Positions 34,974 to 44,960 of a DNA stretch of 64,000 nucleotides are shown here, one piece after another. The notes under the pieces are model-generated. The model was not told the DNA's origin. It saw nothing but the letters and a program-made list of their open reading frames with translations, and ran no database searches. Origin of the DNA: Rheinheimera sp. 4Y26. Lineage in GTDB: Bacteria > Pseudomonadota > Gammaproteobacteria > Enterobacterales > Alteromonadaceae. The stretch lies in assembly GCF_025245835.1 (NCBI RefSeq), contig NZ_JAOBWS010000012.1, positions 1-64,000 on the forward strand. Direction: 5' to 3'. Positions within the stretch are counted from its first letter, which is position 1. Every line of letters starts with the position of its first letter. A program made the translations under genes and the position numbers.

Positions 34974-36176
34974 CTAGCGAAACAGCACTTTTTCCTTTTG
35001 AAACCAGGACACACAAAAAGCAATGGCCGCTGCCGCGATTAACAAGGTTGACCCAAGCACTGCGGCCAATAACAAATAATCAATAGTGCCTTTAACCAGC
35101 TCTTTAATAGACAAGGCCACATTCAGCACCGGTACCATAGCGGTTTTCCAGTTCAGCTCCACACCCGGCAAAATAGCCACTACCAGCGGCATAAACACCA
35201 CCATAGTGACAGGGCCAATATAGTTTTGTGCTTCTTTATAACTACGCGCATAAATCGACAAGCTCAGCAATAAAGCAGCAAATATGGCCGACAACGGCAA
35301 TAGCAGCGCCAAAATCAATGTTAAGTCGATAAAACCTAAGGTTTCCATCGTTTTGGCAACCACATCCACACCGGCCATAGAGCCAATCAGATAACCCCAG
35401 CCGCCAAAACTTATAACAGTGAGTGCCGCCGATACCAGCCCTGTGGTCAGCACAGTTAAAAACTTACCCAACACAATAGCGCTGCGGCTGATGGGGCAGA
35501 TAAGCAAGGTTTCTAAAGTGCCCCGCTCTTTTTCACCGGCACCAATATCCATGGCCGGGTAAGACGCGCCGGCCAGCACCAGTGGCACCAGCAAATAAGC
35601 GATAAAACCACCGATTTTTTCGCCAATATTTTCCCGGCTTTCGGCAGTGTTGATGCGCTCAACTGTCACTGGCTCCAGCACCGCCGCTACTTTGTCTGAG
35701 CTGACCCCTAAACCTGCCAGTTTGTCCTGTTGCAGTTTTTTACTGAAGGTTTTGAGCAAGTCATTAAAGTGTTTAGAAATCATATCCAATTGCGACGAAC
35801 TGTTATGAATAAGCTGCCATTTACTTTGATTTAAGTTGTCTGCACTGACATCAAAATCAGCCGGGATCACTATAGCCACATCAAATTTATCATCGCGGAT
35901 GGCCTGCTTTAAATCCTCAGCTGCGGTGAGCTCAGTTTCAACTTTTTTAAAGTTTTTATGGTAAAACAATGCGTCTGCAAAAGCCGGCGCGCGCTCAGCG
36001 TTAATAATCACATAACGGTGCTCTTCAGCTTCAGCCTGGCGGCTGACGTTACTCATCACCAGCCCCATCAGGCCAAATAACAAAGGGAAAATTAACAGCG
36101 GCAATAACACCACAAACATCAGCGTTTTTTTATCACGCATCAGCTCTAATAATTCTTTTTGATACACCTGCCACAT
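34974..36176 (-). CDS. ABC-2 type exporter permease (NatB-like)
   Basis: A 400-residue permease with one N-terminal membrane helix (about 19-42), a large extracytoplasmic domain of about 130 residues, and five or six C-terminal helices. This is the layout of NatB and related ABC-2 permeases. GAGEKERGTLETLLICPISR near residue 215 is the conserved coupling segment of the family. It starts directly after the ATPase stop (TAA then ATG with no gap), so the pair is translationally coupled. NatAB of Bacillus exports sodium, but the substrate here cannot be read from the sequence. Confidence 0.86.
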   Translation of the reverse strand: MWQVYQKELLELMRDKKTLMFVVLLPLLIFPLLFGLMGLVMSNVSRQAEAEEHRYVIINAERAPAFADALFYHKNFKKVETELTAAEDLKQAIRDDKFDVAIVIPADFDVSADNLNQSKWQLIHNSSSQLDMISKHFNDLLKTFSKKLQQDKLAGLGVSSDKVAAVLEPVTVERINTAESRENIGEKIGGFIAYLLVPLVLAGASYPAMDIGAGEKERGTLETLLICPISRSAIVLGKFLTVLTTGLVSAALTVISFGGWGYLIGSMAGVDVVAKTMETLGFIDLTLILALLLPLSAIFAALLLSLSIYARSYKEAQNYIGPVTMVVFMPLVVAILPGVELNWKTAMVPVLNVALSIKELVKGTIDYLLLAAVLGSTLLIAAAAIAFCVSWFQKEKVLFR

Positions 36177-36962
36177 TTACACAACCTCCTTGTTCAGCAC
36201 CTGCAAAAACGCTTGTCTTAAATCTGCCGTCGGCGACAACTGGCGAAATTCTGCCAGACTGCCATTAAAGGCGCTGATGCCGGCGTTAATGACCACCACT
36301 TTGTCACAAAGCGCCGCCACTTCATCTAAATGGTGGGTAGAAAAAATCACCGGGGTGCCCAGCTGTTTTAACGAACGGATAAAATCCAGTACCGTTTGCA
36401 CTGTCATAATATCAAGGCCGGTGGTCGGCTCATCCAACACCACCACTTTGGGTGAATGCACCACAGCACGGGCGATGGCAGTTTTTTGTTTCATACCGGT
36501 CGACATATTGTCAGCCCGCCGGTTGGCAAACTCATGCATTTGCAGCAGGCTGAACAGCTCATCAATACGTTCATTCAGCGCGTTTTCGCTCATGCCATGC
36601 AAACGGCCAAAATAAGCGACGTTTTCCCGCGCTGTTAACCGGCCATATAAACCAGTGCTGCTGGATAAAAAACCAATACGTTTGCGCGCCTGTAGCGGCT
36701 TTTTAATCACATCCTGACCATCGATCAGCACTGAGCCGCTGTCTGGTTGTAATGCCGTTGATAACAAACGTAAAGTGGTAGTTTTGCCGGCGCCATTTGG
36801 TCCCAGCAGCGCCAGAACTTCACCGGCACCGCAGGAAAAACTCACATCCCGCACCGAATGAAACCTGTCACCGCCGTACCGCACATCGTTTTTTTCACTG
36901 TCCGACAGCTTATTGTTTTTGCTTAACGCAAAGGCCTTGGCCAGCTGATTGATTTCTATCAT
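36177..36962 (-). CDS. ABC transporter ATP-binding protein (NatA-like)
   Basis: A 261-residue ABC ATPase that powers the adjacent permease. The Walker A motif is GPNGAGKTT, the signature is MSTGMKQKTAIARA (an MSTGM variant of LSGGQ typical of NatA-type proteins), Walker B is VVVLDEPTTGLD, and the switch histidine is in STHHLDE. The stop abuts the permease start. Its 5' end overlaps the DUF3025 gene by 53 bases, so all three are read as one operon. Confidence 0.92.
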   Translation of the reverse strand: MIEINQLAKAFALSKNNKLSDSEKNDVRYGGDRFHSVRDVSFSCGAGEVLALLGPNGAGKTTTLRLLSTALQPDSGSVLIDGQDVIKKPLQARKRIGFLSSSTGLYGRLTARENVAYFGRLHGMSENALNERIDELFSLLQMHEFANRRADNMSTGMKQKTAIARAVVHSPKVVVLDEPTTGLDIMTVQTVLDFIRSLKQLGTPVIFSTHHLDEVAALCDKVVVINAGISAFNGSLAEFRQLSPTADLRQAFLQVLNKEVV

Positions 36963-37899
36963 TTTTATTCCCTGAACATGACTTGAGTTCTGTTGTTATC
37001 GTTCTTTTGGGCCGAAAATAACTGACATCCTGATAAAACTCCGGCGCCTGATTGGCCGCATACCAGTGCGGAATACCGAGCAGCGGTAGCGGTGTCAGCT
37101 GATGCTGTTGTCGCAAAACGTCGTTGTTAGCAATTTGTTGCTCAAGCTCAGTATCTATGAAATCAATGCGTTGGCGCAACGGCCAGCGGAAAAAATCTTC
37201 ACTCACTGCCATGGCCAGCATCTTTCCGGTGAGGCCGATAAAAGGTCGGGTGCCCATCTCATAATTGGCATGGCCAAATATCATCGCGCCAACCGAAGCT
37301 GCAGCTTGTACCTCCGGTCCCTGTGCCCGGGTAGCTTTTGCACCAGCTGTATTGTTTTGCCACAAGGCACGCTGCGCCACAAAGGCCTGCTGCCATTGAT
37401 GCTGGCGCAAAGCTTCTACCACACCTTCGGCGCTTTTTTGATACAACACCAGTACGCCACACTCATCAAATAACGTTAGTTTGTTGCGAAGTTTGCTGCG
37501 TTCTTTCAAGCCGTATAACGCAATTTCAGCCATATGCAGCTGGTTGAGCAATGTTTTTGTTTTGGGGAATAAACACCAAATCAAAGCGCCGAAAAAGTCG
37601 TGCCAGTTGTTCAGCCTGGTCGGAATTTCTTTACGCTTAAAAATAAACTCTTCGTAATAACGGCCATCTTGCTCCAGCAGTACAGTGTCAACAAAACGTA
37701 CTTGCGCGCCTTGCGGCAAAAATTCATTTAAGGCGTCAGGAGATGGAAAGTCAGTCAGGGTCTGCAAATGAAATAACTGCGCCAATTCGGTAAAAATTGG
37801 ATTCTGTTGCCACAATTGGCTGTCCCAGCAAAGTGGCGGGGAAAATCTTTGAGTTTTATCTGCTACCGACAATTGCTTCGTGCTGATGTCTGTATTCAT
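36910..37899 (-). CDS. DUF3025 domain protein
   Basis: A 329-residue soluble protein of the DUF3025 family, whose function is unknown. Recognised by the N-terminal PPLCWDSQLWQQNPIF, EFIFKRKEIPTRLNNWHDFF and the run FGALIWCLFPKTKTLLN, followed by HANYEMGTRPFIGLTGKMLA. The start at 37899 (MNTDISTKQL) has GGAG about 7 nt upstream; a longer frame to 38055 is not supported. The last 17 codons lie within the ATPase gene, so it is coupled to the NatAB-like exporter. That linkage may hint at a shared role but does not define it. Confidence 0.8.
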   Translation of the reverse strand: MNTDISTKQLSVADKTQRFSPPLCWDSQLWQQNPIFTELAQLFHLQTLTDFPSPDALNEFLPQGAQVRFVDTVLLEQDGRYYEEFIFKRKEIPTRLNNWHDFFGALIWCLFPKTKTLLNQLHMAEIALYGLKERSKLRNKLTLFDECGVLVLYQKSAEGVVEALRQHQWQQAFVAQRALWQNNTAGAKATRAQGPEVQAAASVGAMIFGHANYEMGTRPFIGLTGKMLAMAVSEDFFRWPLRQRIDFIDTELEQQIANNDVLRQQHQLTPLPLLGIPHWYAANQAPEFYQDVSYFRPKRTITTELKSCSGNKNDRNQSAGQGLCVKQKQ

Positions 37900-38037
37900 A
37901 AGGGCGCTCCAGAGCACCTGAACCGGCACAAAGCTACAAACATCTGAGAGAAAGCCTGAAAACTTCCGGCCACACTTACCTTTGAAATTTGACAAAAAGC
38001 GCTTGCAATTTTTCTGGTTGCTGGCACAGTCAGGTGA

Positions 38038-38053
38038 GTACGTCTTGACGTAC
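38038..38053. promoter_or_regulatory. 16-bp perfect palindrome in the asnB promoter
   Basis: GTACGTC-TT-GACGTAC is a perfect inverted repeat. It contains TTGACG (38045-38050), a good -35 element, with TGTAAT at 38070-38075 as a possible -10 (19-base spacer). A regulator bound here would cover the -35. It is 54 bases upstream of the asnB start. The regulator is not known. Confidence 0.45.
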
Positions 38054-38106
38054 ATACTGCCAAATGAAATGTAATTTTTCGGATTAAATCTAACGGAGTT
38101 TTTATC

Positions 38107-39771
38107 ATGTGTTCGATATTCGGGGTGCTTGACATCAAGACTGATGTTAAAGCCTTGCGCCAGCAGGCGCTACAGTTATCTAAGTTGTTACGTCATCGTG
38201 GTCCGGACTGGTCTGGAGTATGGAATGACAATAATGCCATCCTCGTGCACGAGCGTCTGGCCATTGTAGATACTGAAAATGGCGCGCAACCTCTGATTAA
38301 TCCGCATCGAAATCACATTCTGGCAGTGAATGGTGAGATTTATAATCACAAAAATTTAGAGAAAAATTTAACCGTCGACTACGAATTTCAGACCAAGTCT
38401 GACTGTGAAGTGATTTTGCCTTTATACCTGGAGCACGGCGCCGGTTTTATCGACCAGCTGCAGGGTATGTTTGCTTTTATTCTGTATGACGCTGAGCAAC
38501 AACGTTATTTAATTGCCCGCGACCATATCGGCATTATCCCGCTTTATTACGGTTATGACGAACATGGCCAGCTTTATGTAGCTTCTGAGCTCAAAGCATT
38601 AGTGCCTGTGTGTAAACAAATGCAGGAATTCCCGCCAGGGCATTATTTCGACAGCAAAATTGGCAAGTTAGAAAAATATTACGCCCGCGACTGGCAAAGT
38701 TATGACGCGGTGAAAAACAATCCGGCTGATTTGGCTGAGTTACGCACTGCTTTAGAGCAGTCGGTCAAAAGCCATTTGATGTCAGATGTGCCTTATGGTG
38801 TGTTGTTGTCCGGTGGTCTGGATTCATCGCTCATTTCAGCCATTACCCAGCAGTTTGCGCGCAACCGTGTAGAAGATGACGGCAAATCTGAAGCCTGGTG
38901 GCCACGCCTGCACTCTTTTGCTGTGGGTCTGGCCGGCTCACCGGACTTAAAAGCGGCCCGCACAGTGGCGGATGCGATTGGCACAGTGCACCACGAAGTG
39001 CATTTTACTGTGCAGGAAGGCATAGATGCGCTGCGAGACGTGGTGTATTTCCTGGAAACTTATGATGTGACCACCATCCGTGCTTCTACCCCTATGTACT
39101 TGATGGCACGCAAAATTAAAGCCATGGGTATTAAAATGGTGTTGTCGGGCGAAGGCTCGGATGAGCTCTTTGGTGGTTATTTATATTTCCATAAAGCGCC
39201 CAATGCCAAAGAGTTCCACGAAGAAACCTTACGTAAACTCGACCGTTTACATATGTTTGACTGCAACAGAGCCAACAAAGCCATGTCGGCCTGGGGTATT
39301 GAAGCCCGGGTACCATTTTTGGACAAACACTTTATGGATGTGGCGATGCGCCTCAACCCTGAAGCCAAAATGTGTGGCAAAGGCAAAATGGAAAAACACA
39401 TTCTGCGTCAGGCCTTTGATGGTTTATTGCCGCACGAAATTTTATGGCGGCAAAAAGAGCAGTTCTCAGACGGCGTTGGTTACAGCTGGATTGACAGCTT
39501 AAAAGCCTTTGCTGAAAAAGAAGTGACAGATCAACAAATGGCTACAGCCAACTTCCGCTTCCCGGTGAATACGCCGGACAGCAAAGAAGGTTATTTGTAC
39601 CGTACCATTTTTGAAGAACATTTCCCGCACAGTGGTGCTATCTCCTGTGTGCCAGGCGGTAAATCGGTGGCCTGCTCTACCCCTGAAGCGCTGGCCTGGG
39701 ATGCAAAAATGGCCGAAATGACCGATCCTTCCGGCCGTGCTGTACGTGATGTACATGAACAAGGTTATTAA
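38107..39771 (+). CDS. asnB: Asparagine synthase B (glutamine-hydrolysing)
   Basis: A 554-residue two-domain enzyme making asparagine from aspartate, glutamine and ATP. The N-terminal nucleophile Cys2 (MCSIFGVLD) is present, with RHRGPDWSG and AVNGEIYNH of the glutaminase domain. The synthetase domain has the PP-loop SGGLDSSLIS and SGEGSDELFGGY. Length equals E. coli AsnB. ACGGAG lies about 9 nt before the ATG. It stands alone between the divergent DUF3025 operon and a terminator at 39792. A 16-bp palindrome overlaps its likely promoter. Confidence 0.97.
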   Translation: MCSIFGVLDIKTDVKALRQQALQLSKLLRHRGPDWSGVWNDNNAILVHERLAIVDTENGAQPLINPHRNHILAVNGEIYNHKNLEKNLTVDYEFQTKSDCEVILPLYLEHGAGFIDQLQGMFAFILYDAEQQRYLIARDHIGIIPLYYGYDEHGQLYVASELKALVPVCKQMQEFPPGHYFDSKIGKLEKYYARDWQSYDAVKNNPADLAELRTALEQSVKSHLMSDVPYGVLLSGGLDSSLISAITQQFARNRVEDDGKSEAWWPRLHSFAVGLAGSPDLKAARTVADAIGTVHHEVHFTVQEGIDALRDVVYFLETYDVTTIRASTPMYLMARKIKAMGIKMVLSGEGSDELFGGYLYFHKAPNAKEFHEETLRKLDRLHMFDCNRANKAMSAWGIEARVPFLDKHFMDVAMRLNPEAKMCGKGKMEKHILRQAFDGLLPHEILWRQKEQFSDGVGYSWIDSLKAFAEKEVTDQQMATANFRFPVNTPDSKEGYLYRTIFEEHFPHSGAISCVPGGKSVACSTPEALAWDAKMAEMTDPSGRAVRDVHEQGY

Positions 39772-39791
39772 TCAGCCTGGTTAACAACACA

Positions 39792-39816
39792 AAGCCCGCT
39801 TAATGCGGGCTTTTTT
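39792..39816 (+). terminator. Intrinsic terminator of asnB
   Basis: AAGCCCGC (39792-39799) pairs with GCGGGCTT (39805-39812), loop TTAAT, followed by TTTT. The stem is identical to that of the terminator at 52331-52355. Confidence 0.9.
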
Positions 39817-40043
39817 GTCGCTGGTTTTTGGTGTTCTGCCGTTGTCGGGGGCTAAAATGTCCACAACAAAAACAACGCCAGCCCTAAGCCAGAGACAGAA
39901 AAATACCAACCAGAGATGGGTGTTACCACTTTGACTATTGCGCCGCGCGGGTATGCCCTTTTGGCTTTTTCTGGTAAATTAGCGCCCTCGGTCCCGACAT
40001 CATCATTATCTACGTCGAAGTAGCTAAGGCTTGCGAAAACAAG

Positions 40044-42113
40044 ATGAAACTGAATATTTGTTGTTGGTTGCTGGCAACTTCTTTGCTGGCTCCTGTGGTT
40101 GCCGTTGCAGAACAAGCATTAACCGGACAATGGATCCGCGATATGCAGCAGCAAACCTTAACAGATCCACAAACATCCGGCCTGACCTGGCGCCATGACG
40201 AACTGATTAGCCTCGGCGATCAAAGCGCTAATCCGGCTTTGCGGATGAAGCTGTTCCGCATCAACGCCAAAACTGCCGCTTTTAATCACGAGCCAGTGCC
40301 CATCACTATTTCTGATAAAGTCCGCAGCAGCTGTTTTGGCGACTATCTGGTGAATTCACCGGATTTAGAAGCCCTGACCTGGGACAGGATTGACGACAAA
40401 ACCCTGATCACAGTCACTGAAGATGCCAGCAGAGCACAATTAAGCCCGGCCTGCGGTCGCAAATATGCGCAGACCAACTCCACCACATACCCGACTTTAT
40501 TGTTGAAAATCAGTCTGAACGAAGATTTTACCAAGGCTGAGATCACCGCTGTGAGGCCAGTGCAATTCCCACAGGAAGCGCAGGTTGGCAATTTACCGAA
40601 CGACGGTATTGAAGGTCTGGCGGTGGATGATCATCAGAATTTATATCTGGCGCTGGAAAAAAACAGTGCCACTAAACCTGCCATTTTTAAAACCCGGTTA
40701 ACTGCGGATTTTTGGGCCAAAGATAACTTTGTCAAAGTGATTGACGCCAATCTGACACTGCCGCCATTGGACAACAAAGGTCATCCTATTAATGGCATCG
40801 ACTTTTTACCAAGCCCAATCCCGGGTCATCCGGGTTATCTGGTTGCTGTTGCCCGCAACGACGATCAGCTATGGATTTTTGATTTAACCAACAGAGTCAT
40901 GCCTTTTGTGCAGCCACTGAGTTTTTATGTCGGAACCGACCACTCCGGCCTTTGCCCTGTGTATGAAAAAATGGTGCAAACCGCCCTTGAGGGTGTGGCG
41001 GTTAAAGACGGCAGAGTGTATCTGGTGAACGACCCCTGGAAACAACATTATCCGGACAATATTCAGTGTGATGTCAACGCCGCGCATTTTCAGAATATGT
41101 CGCCGCTATTGTTCCAGCTGGAAGTAGACCCACGCTGGTTTACGCTGGCACGGCCGAAACTGCAAACCGCAGTGCCAGGCATCAGCGCTATGGCACAGAT
41201 AGATGCCGACCGGTATTTGCTGGTGCAGGATAAAAAAATTGACCAAAGCGGCGACCGGCTGGGTGTGCTGCAGTTATCAAACACAGGGCAGCCCTCTTAT
41301 CAGTCGGTTTTTGTCACCGGCTGGCCCAACAATCAGCCGGCCAGCGATTTAGAATCAGCCTGTGCCCTGCCCGGTCGTCCCAATGAATTTTTAATTGGCG
41401 AAAGTGGCAGCTGGCATGGTGAATTTGGCCGGTTGTTTCATATCCGCTTATATCAGGGTTATGCCAACGTATTAGCAACTTTCCCGCTGCCACTTGAGCG
41501 GGACAACACAACTGAGCTTAACGGTGACAACTTTGAAGGTCTGGTTTGTGTCAGCAAAGCACCGAATCGTTATTTGTTAATTCTGGGTGAGCGTGGTGGT
41601 GATGGCTTGGCCGGCAGTTTAGTCTGGGGTGAGTTCGATTTAGCCGCAGGCGCTATCCACTGGCAGCCAGGCCGTATTGCAGTGCAGGCACCTCAGCCAG
41701 AAAAAGCGGAACCAAAACAACGGGATATTGCAGATTTGTATCTCGAGTCCAATGTGCTTTGGGCCAGTGCTGTGCGTGAAGCCGGCGATGGCGGGCCTTT
41801 TAGCTCTTTTATTTATCAGTTGGCGTTGATTGACCCACAAGCTGCTGTTCCGGTGAATCTGATTGGCAGCAGCAAAATTTACTGGCAGGTAGACGGTTTT
41901 AAAGTAGAGGCCCTCGCCCCACCCAGCCCGCTGTTGCCTGGCTCCAGCCTGGCGATAGGCACAGAAGATGAATGGCTACACGGTCAATGGCGCGCGTTAT
42001 TCCCGCCTGTCGGCCAGTCTGCGGCTATTCCTTCACAACCACCGGCTGCATCAGATCAGGTAAAGTCTACCCCCACAAACCAGGCGCCAGTAACGGATAA
42101 ACCAAAATCATGA
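40044..42113 (+). CDS. Exported esterase-like/phytase-like family protein
   Basis: A 689-residue secreted protein with a signal peptide (KLNICCWLLATSLLAPVVAVA). It carries the domain called esterase-like activity of phytase: LTWRHDELISLGDQ near the start, NDGIEGLAVDDHQNLYLALE near residue 195, and NFEGLVC with LGERGGDG later, a beta-propeller-like repeat pattern. Despite the name, the activity of most members is unknown; phosphate-ester hydrolysis is only a possibility. The tail after about residue 655 is Pro/Ser/Thr-rich. The Shine-Dalgarno sequence is weak. It overlaps the VF530 gene by 4 bases, so the two are an operon. Confidence 0.75.
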   Translation: MKLNICCWLLATSLLAPVVAVAEQALTGQWIRDMQQQTLTDPQTSGLTWRHDELISLGDQSANPALRMKLFRINAKTAAFNHEPVPITISDKVRSSCFGDYLVNSPDLEALTWDRIDDKTLITVTEDASRAQLSPACGRKYAQTNSTTYPTLLLKISLNEDFTKAEITAVRPVQFPQEAQVGNLPNDGIEGLAVDDHQNLYLALEKNSATKPAIFKTRLTADFWAKDNFVKVIDANLTLPPLDNKGHPINGIDFLPSPIPGHPGYLVAVARNDDQLWIFDLTNRVMPFVQPLSFYVGTDHSGLCPVYEKMVQTALEGVAVKDGRVYLVNDPWKQHYPDNIQCDVNAAHFQNMSPLLFQLEVDPRWFTLARPKLQTAVPGISAMAQIDADRYLLVQDKKIDQSGDRLGVLQLSNTGQPSYQSVFVTGWPNNQPASDLESACALPGRPNEFLIGESGSWHGEFGRLFHIRLYQGYANVLATFPLPLERDNTTELNGDNFEGLVCVSKAPNRYLLILGERGGDGLAGSLVWGEFDLAAGAIHWQPGRIAVQAPQPEKAEPKQRDIADLYLESNVLWASAVREAGDGGPFSSFIYQLALIDPQAAVPVNLIGSSKIYWQVDGFKVEALAPPSPLLPGSSLAIGTEDEWLHGQWRALFPPVGQSAAIPSQPPAASDQVKSTPTNQAPVTDKPKS

Positions 42114-42409
42114 CCACAGCACACAACAATAAGGCACAGTCACAAGGCGCTGCGACAACAGCAGCTGGCGCAACAAAAGCAGCCCAACCAAAAAATCCGT
42201 TACATGGTTTTACGCTGGAGCAAATTTTAAATTTATTGCTGGCGCATTATGGTGGTTATCCGGCTTTAGCCAGGCAAGTGAAGCTGAAATGTTTTAGCGA
42301 AAACCCCAGTTTAAAATCCAGTTTGAATTTTTTACGTAAAACGCCATGGGCCCGGACTGAAGTAGAACAGCTATTTATTCGTTTAGGCTTATATCAACAC
42401 AAGCCTTAA
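42110..42409 (+). CDS. VF530 family DNA-binding protein
   Basis: A 99-residue protein of the VF530 (DUF2132) family, first named from a Vibrio fischeri structure and reported as DNA-binding. The core NPLHGFTLEQILNLLLAHYG, then SSLNFLRKTPWARTEVEQL, is the family signature. An Ala/Gln/Thr-rich, low-complexity tail of about 28 residues precedes it. The ATG overlaps the upstream stop (ATGA). Its target and role are unknown. The linkage to a secreted esterase-like protein is unexpected. Confidence 0.85.
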   Translation: MTTAHNNKAQSQGAATTAAGATKAAQPKNPLHGFTLEQILNLLLAHYGGYPALARQVKLKCFSENPSLKSSLNFLRKTPWARTEVEQLFIRLGLYQHKP

Positions 42410-42424
42410 GGTTCAGCACGATAG

Positions 42425-43597
<1,173 letters not shown>

Positions 43598-43650
43598 TCG
43601 TCACTCTGCTAATCAAGCAGCCTTAATAACGGTTCCAATATAAAGATGCC

Positions 43651-43677
43651 AAAAGGCCAGTTTTGCTGGCCTTTTTT
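43651..43677 (+). terminator. Intrinsic terminator between the two formaldehyde genes
   Basis: AAAAGGCCAG (43651-43660) pairs with CTGGCCTTTT (43666-43675), loop TTTTG, with TT continuing. It would end or weaken transcription between frmA and fghA. Confidence 0.85.
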
Positions 43678-43761
43678 ATCGGAAAAGAGTTTTAACAAGG
43701 CCGGCTTTATCACCAGCATGTTTAAAGCGGCGTTTTAGCAAAATACCAAACGGAGCAACAC

Positions 43762-44604
43762 ATGAGTTTACAACTGGTGTCCAGTCAGCGTTGTTTTGGC
43801 GGCTTACAACAGCGTTATAGCCACAGTTCCAAAGTGCTCAACTGCACTATGCAGTTTTCGGTGTTTTTACCACCACAAGCAGAGCAAAACAAAGTACCGG
43901 TTTTGTATTGGCTGTCGGGTCTTACCTGCACTGACGAAAATTTTTCCAGCAAAGCAGGTGCCCAGCGTATTGCCGCCGAGCTTGGCATCGCACTGATTAT
44001 TCCAGACACCAGCCCAAGAGGCGCTGATGTTGCTGACGCACCGGACGGCGCTTACGACTTAGGTTTAGGCGCAGGTTTTTATGTCAATGCCACGCAACAG
44101 CCCTGGGCCAGTCATTACCGGATGGACGATTATATTCAACAGGAGTTACCGGCTTTAGTTGAAGCTGCACTGCCGATCAATACCAAACGCGCCATCAGCG
44201 GCCATTCGATGGGCGGCCACGGCGCTTTGGTATTGGCACTGCGAGAGCCTGAACGTTATATGTCAGTTTCGGCTTTTGCACCTATTTGTAAACCAACCCA
44301 GTGCGACTGGGGCCGCAAAGCTTTTACTGCTTATTTAGGCGCTGACGAAACAAGCTGGGCGGCTTACGACGCCAGCCTGCTTTTGGCCAAAACCGGCAGC
44401 CAGCTGCCGATATTCGTCAGCCAGGGCGGAGACGATCAGTTTTTAGTCAATCAGCTAAAACCTGAGCTATTACAACAAGCAGCGGCTGCCAGCAATACAG
44501 CGCTGAGCTACGAGTTACAGCCAGGCTATGACCATAGTTATTATTTTATTGCGACTTTTATTGAACAACATTTAAGGTTTCATGCCCGATTCTTATTGGC
44601 CTAA
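43762..44604 (+). CDS. fghA: S-formylglutathione hydrolase
   Basis: A 280-residue esterase-D-type alpha/beta hydrolase that splits S-formylglutathione to formate and glutathione, completing formaldehyde detoxification. Signature motifs: YWLSGLTCTDENF, PDTSPRGADV, the nucleophile elbow SGHSMGGHGAL, and the C-terminal catalytic His in GYDHSYYFI. Length matches FrmB/YeiG (about 278). A GGAGC site lies about 8 nt before the ATG. It is placed after the glutathione-dependent dehydrogenase but behind a terminator, so it may have its own promoter in the 85 bases between. Confidence 0.95.
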   Translation: MSLQLVSSQRCFGGLQQRYSHSSKVLNCTMQFSVFLPPQAEQNKVPVLYWLSGLTCTDENFSSKAGAQRIAAELGIALIIPDTSPRGADVADAPDGAYDLGLGAGFYVNATQQPWASHYRMDDYIQQELPALVEAALPINTKRAISGHSMGGHGALVLALREPERYMSVSAFAPICKPTQCDWGRKAFTAYLGADETSWAAYDASLLLAKTGSQLPIFVSQGGDDQFLVNQLKPELLQQAAAASNTALSYELQPGYDHSYYFIATFIEQHLRFHARFLLA

Positions 44605-44960
44605 TCCAATAATTTCTCCCTATTTTACCTGCATCAGCGCGTGTGCTGATGCAGCTTTACACGCTAAACAAACTTCAGTCATCCTAGTAAAAACATACTC
44701 CAGCACTAAAGCTGGGTGGGCTTATACAAATTATCTGTTTCTTAGACCGTTATAAGTTTTATCAGTCGTTTTATCGATTCCGATGCGCACACCAACTCTG
44801 CAATGCCGGTACTATTAGTTAAATTCCATCCTTAACTCTGACAGAACCCACATTTACCGACGGATAAAAGATCAGCATTTTATGTTTTGCCTGATTGCAA
44901 ATTTTGATTGTTTTTGAAACACTGGTTTAGGAACCTGATGACTCAAAAGGATTTTTTAGT
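44605..44960. other. Gap of about 355 bases with one strong hairpin
   Basis: No gene is seen. TGCATCAGC (44630-44638) pairs perfectly with GCTGATGCA (44645-44653) around a six-base loop shortly after the fghA stop. It has no T tract, so it is only a possible terminator of fghA. The rest is AT-rich and probably carries the promoter of the broken diguanylate cyclase gene. Confidence 0.5.
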
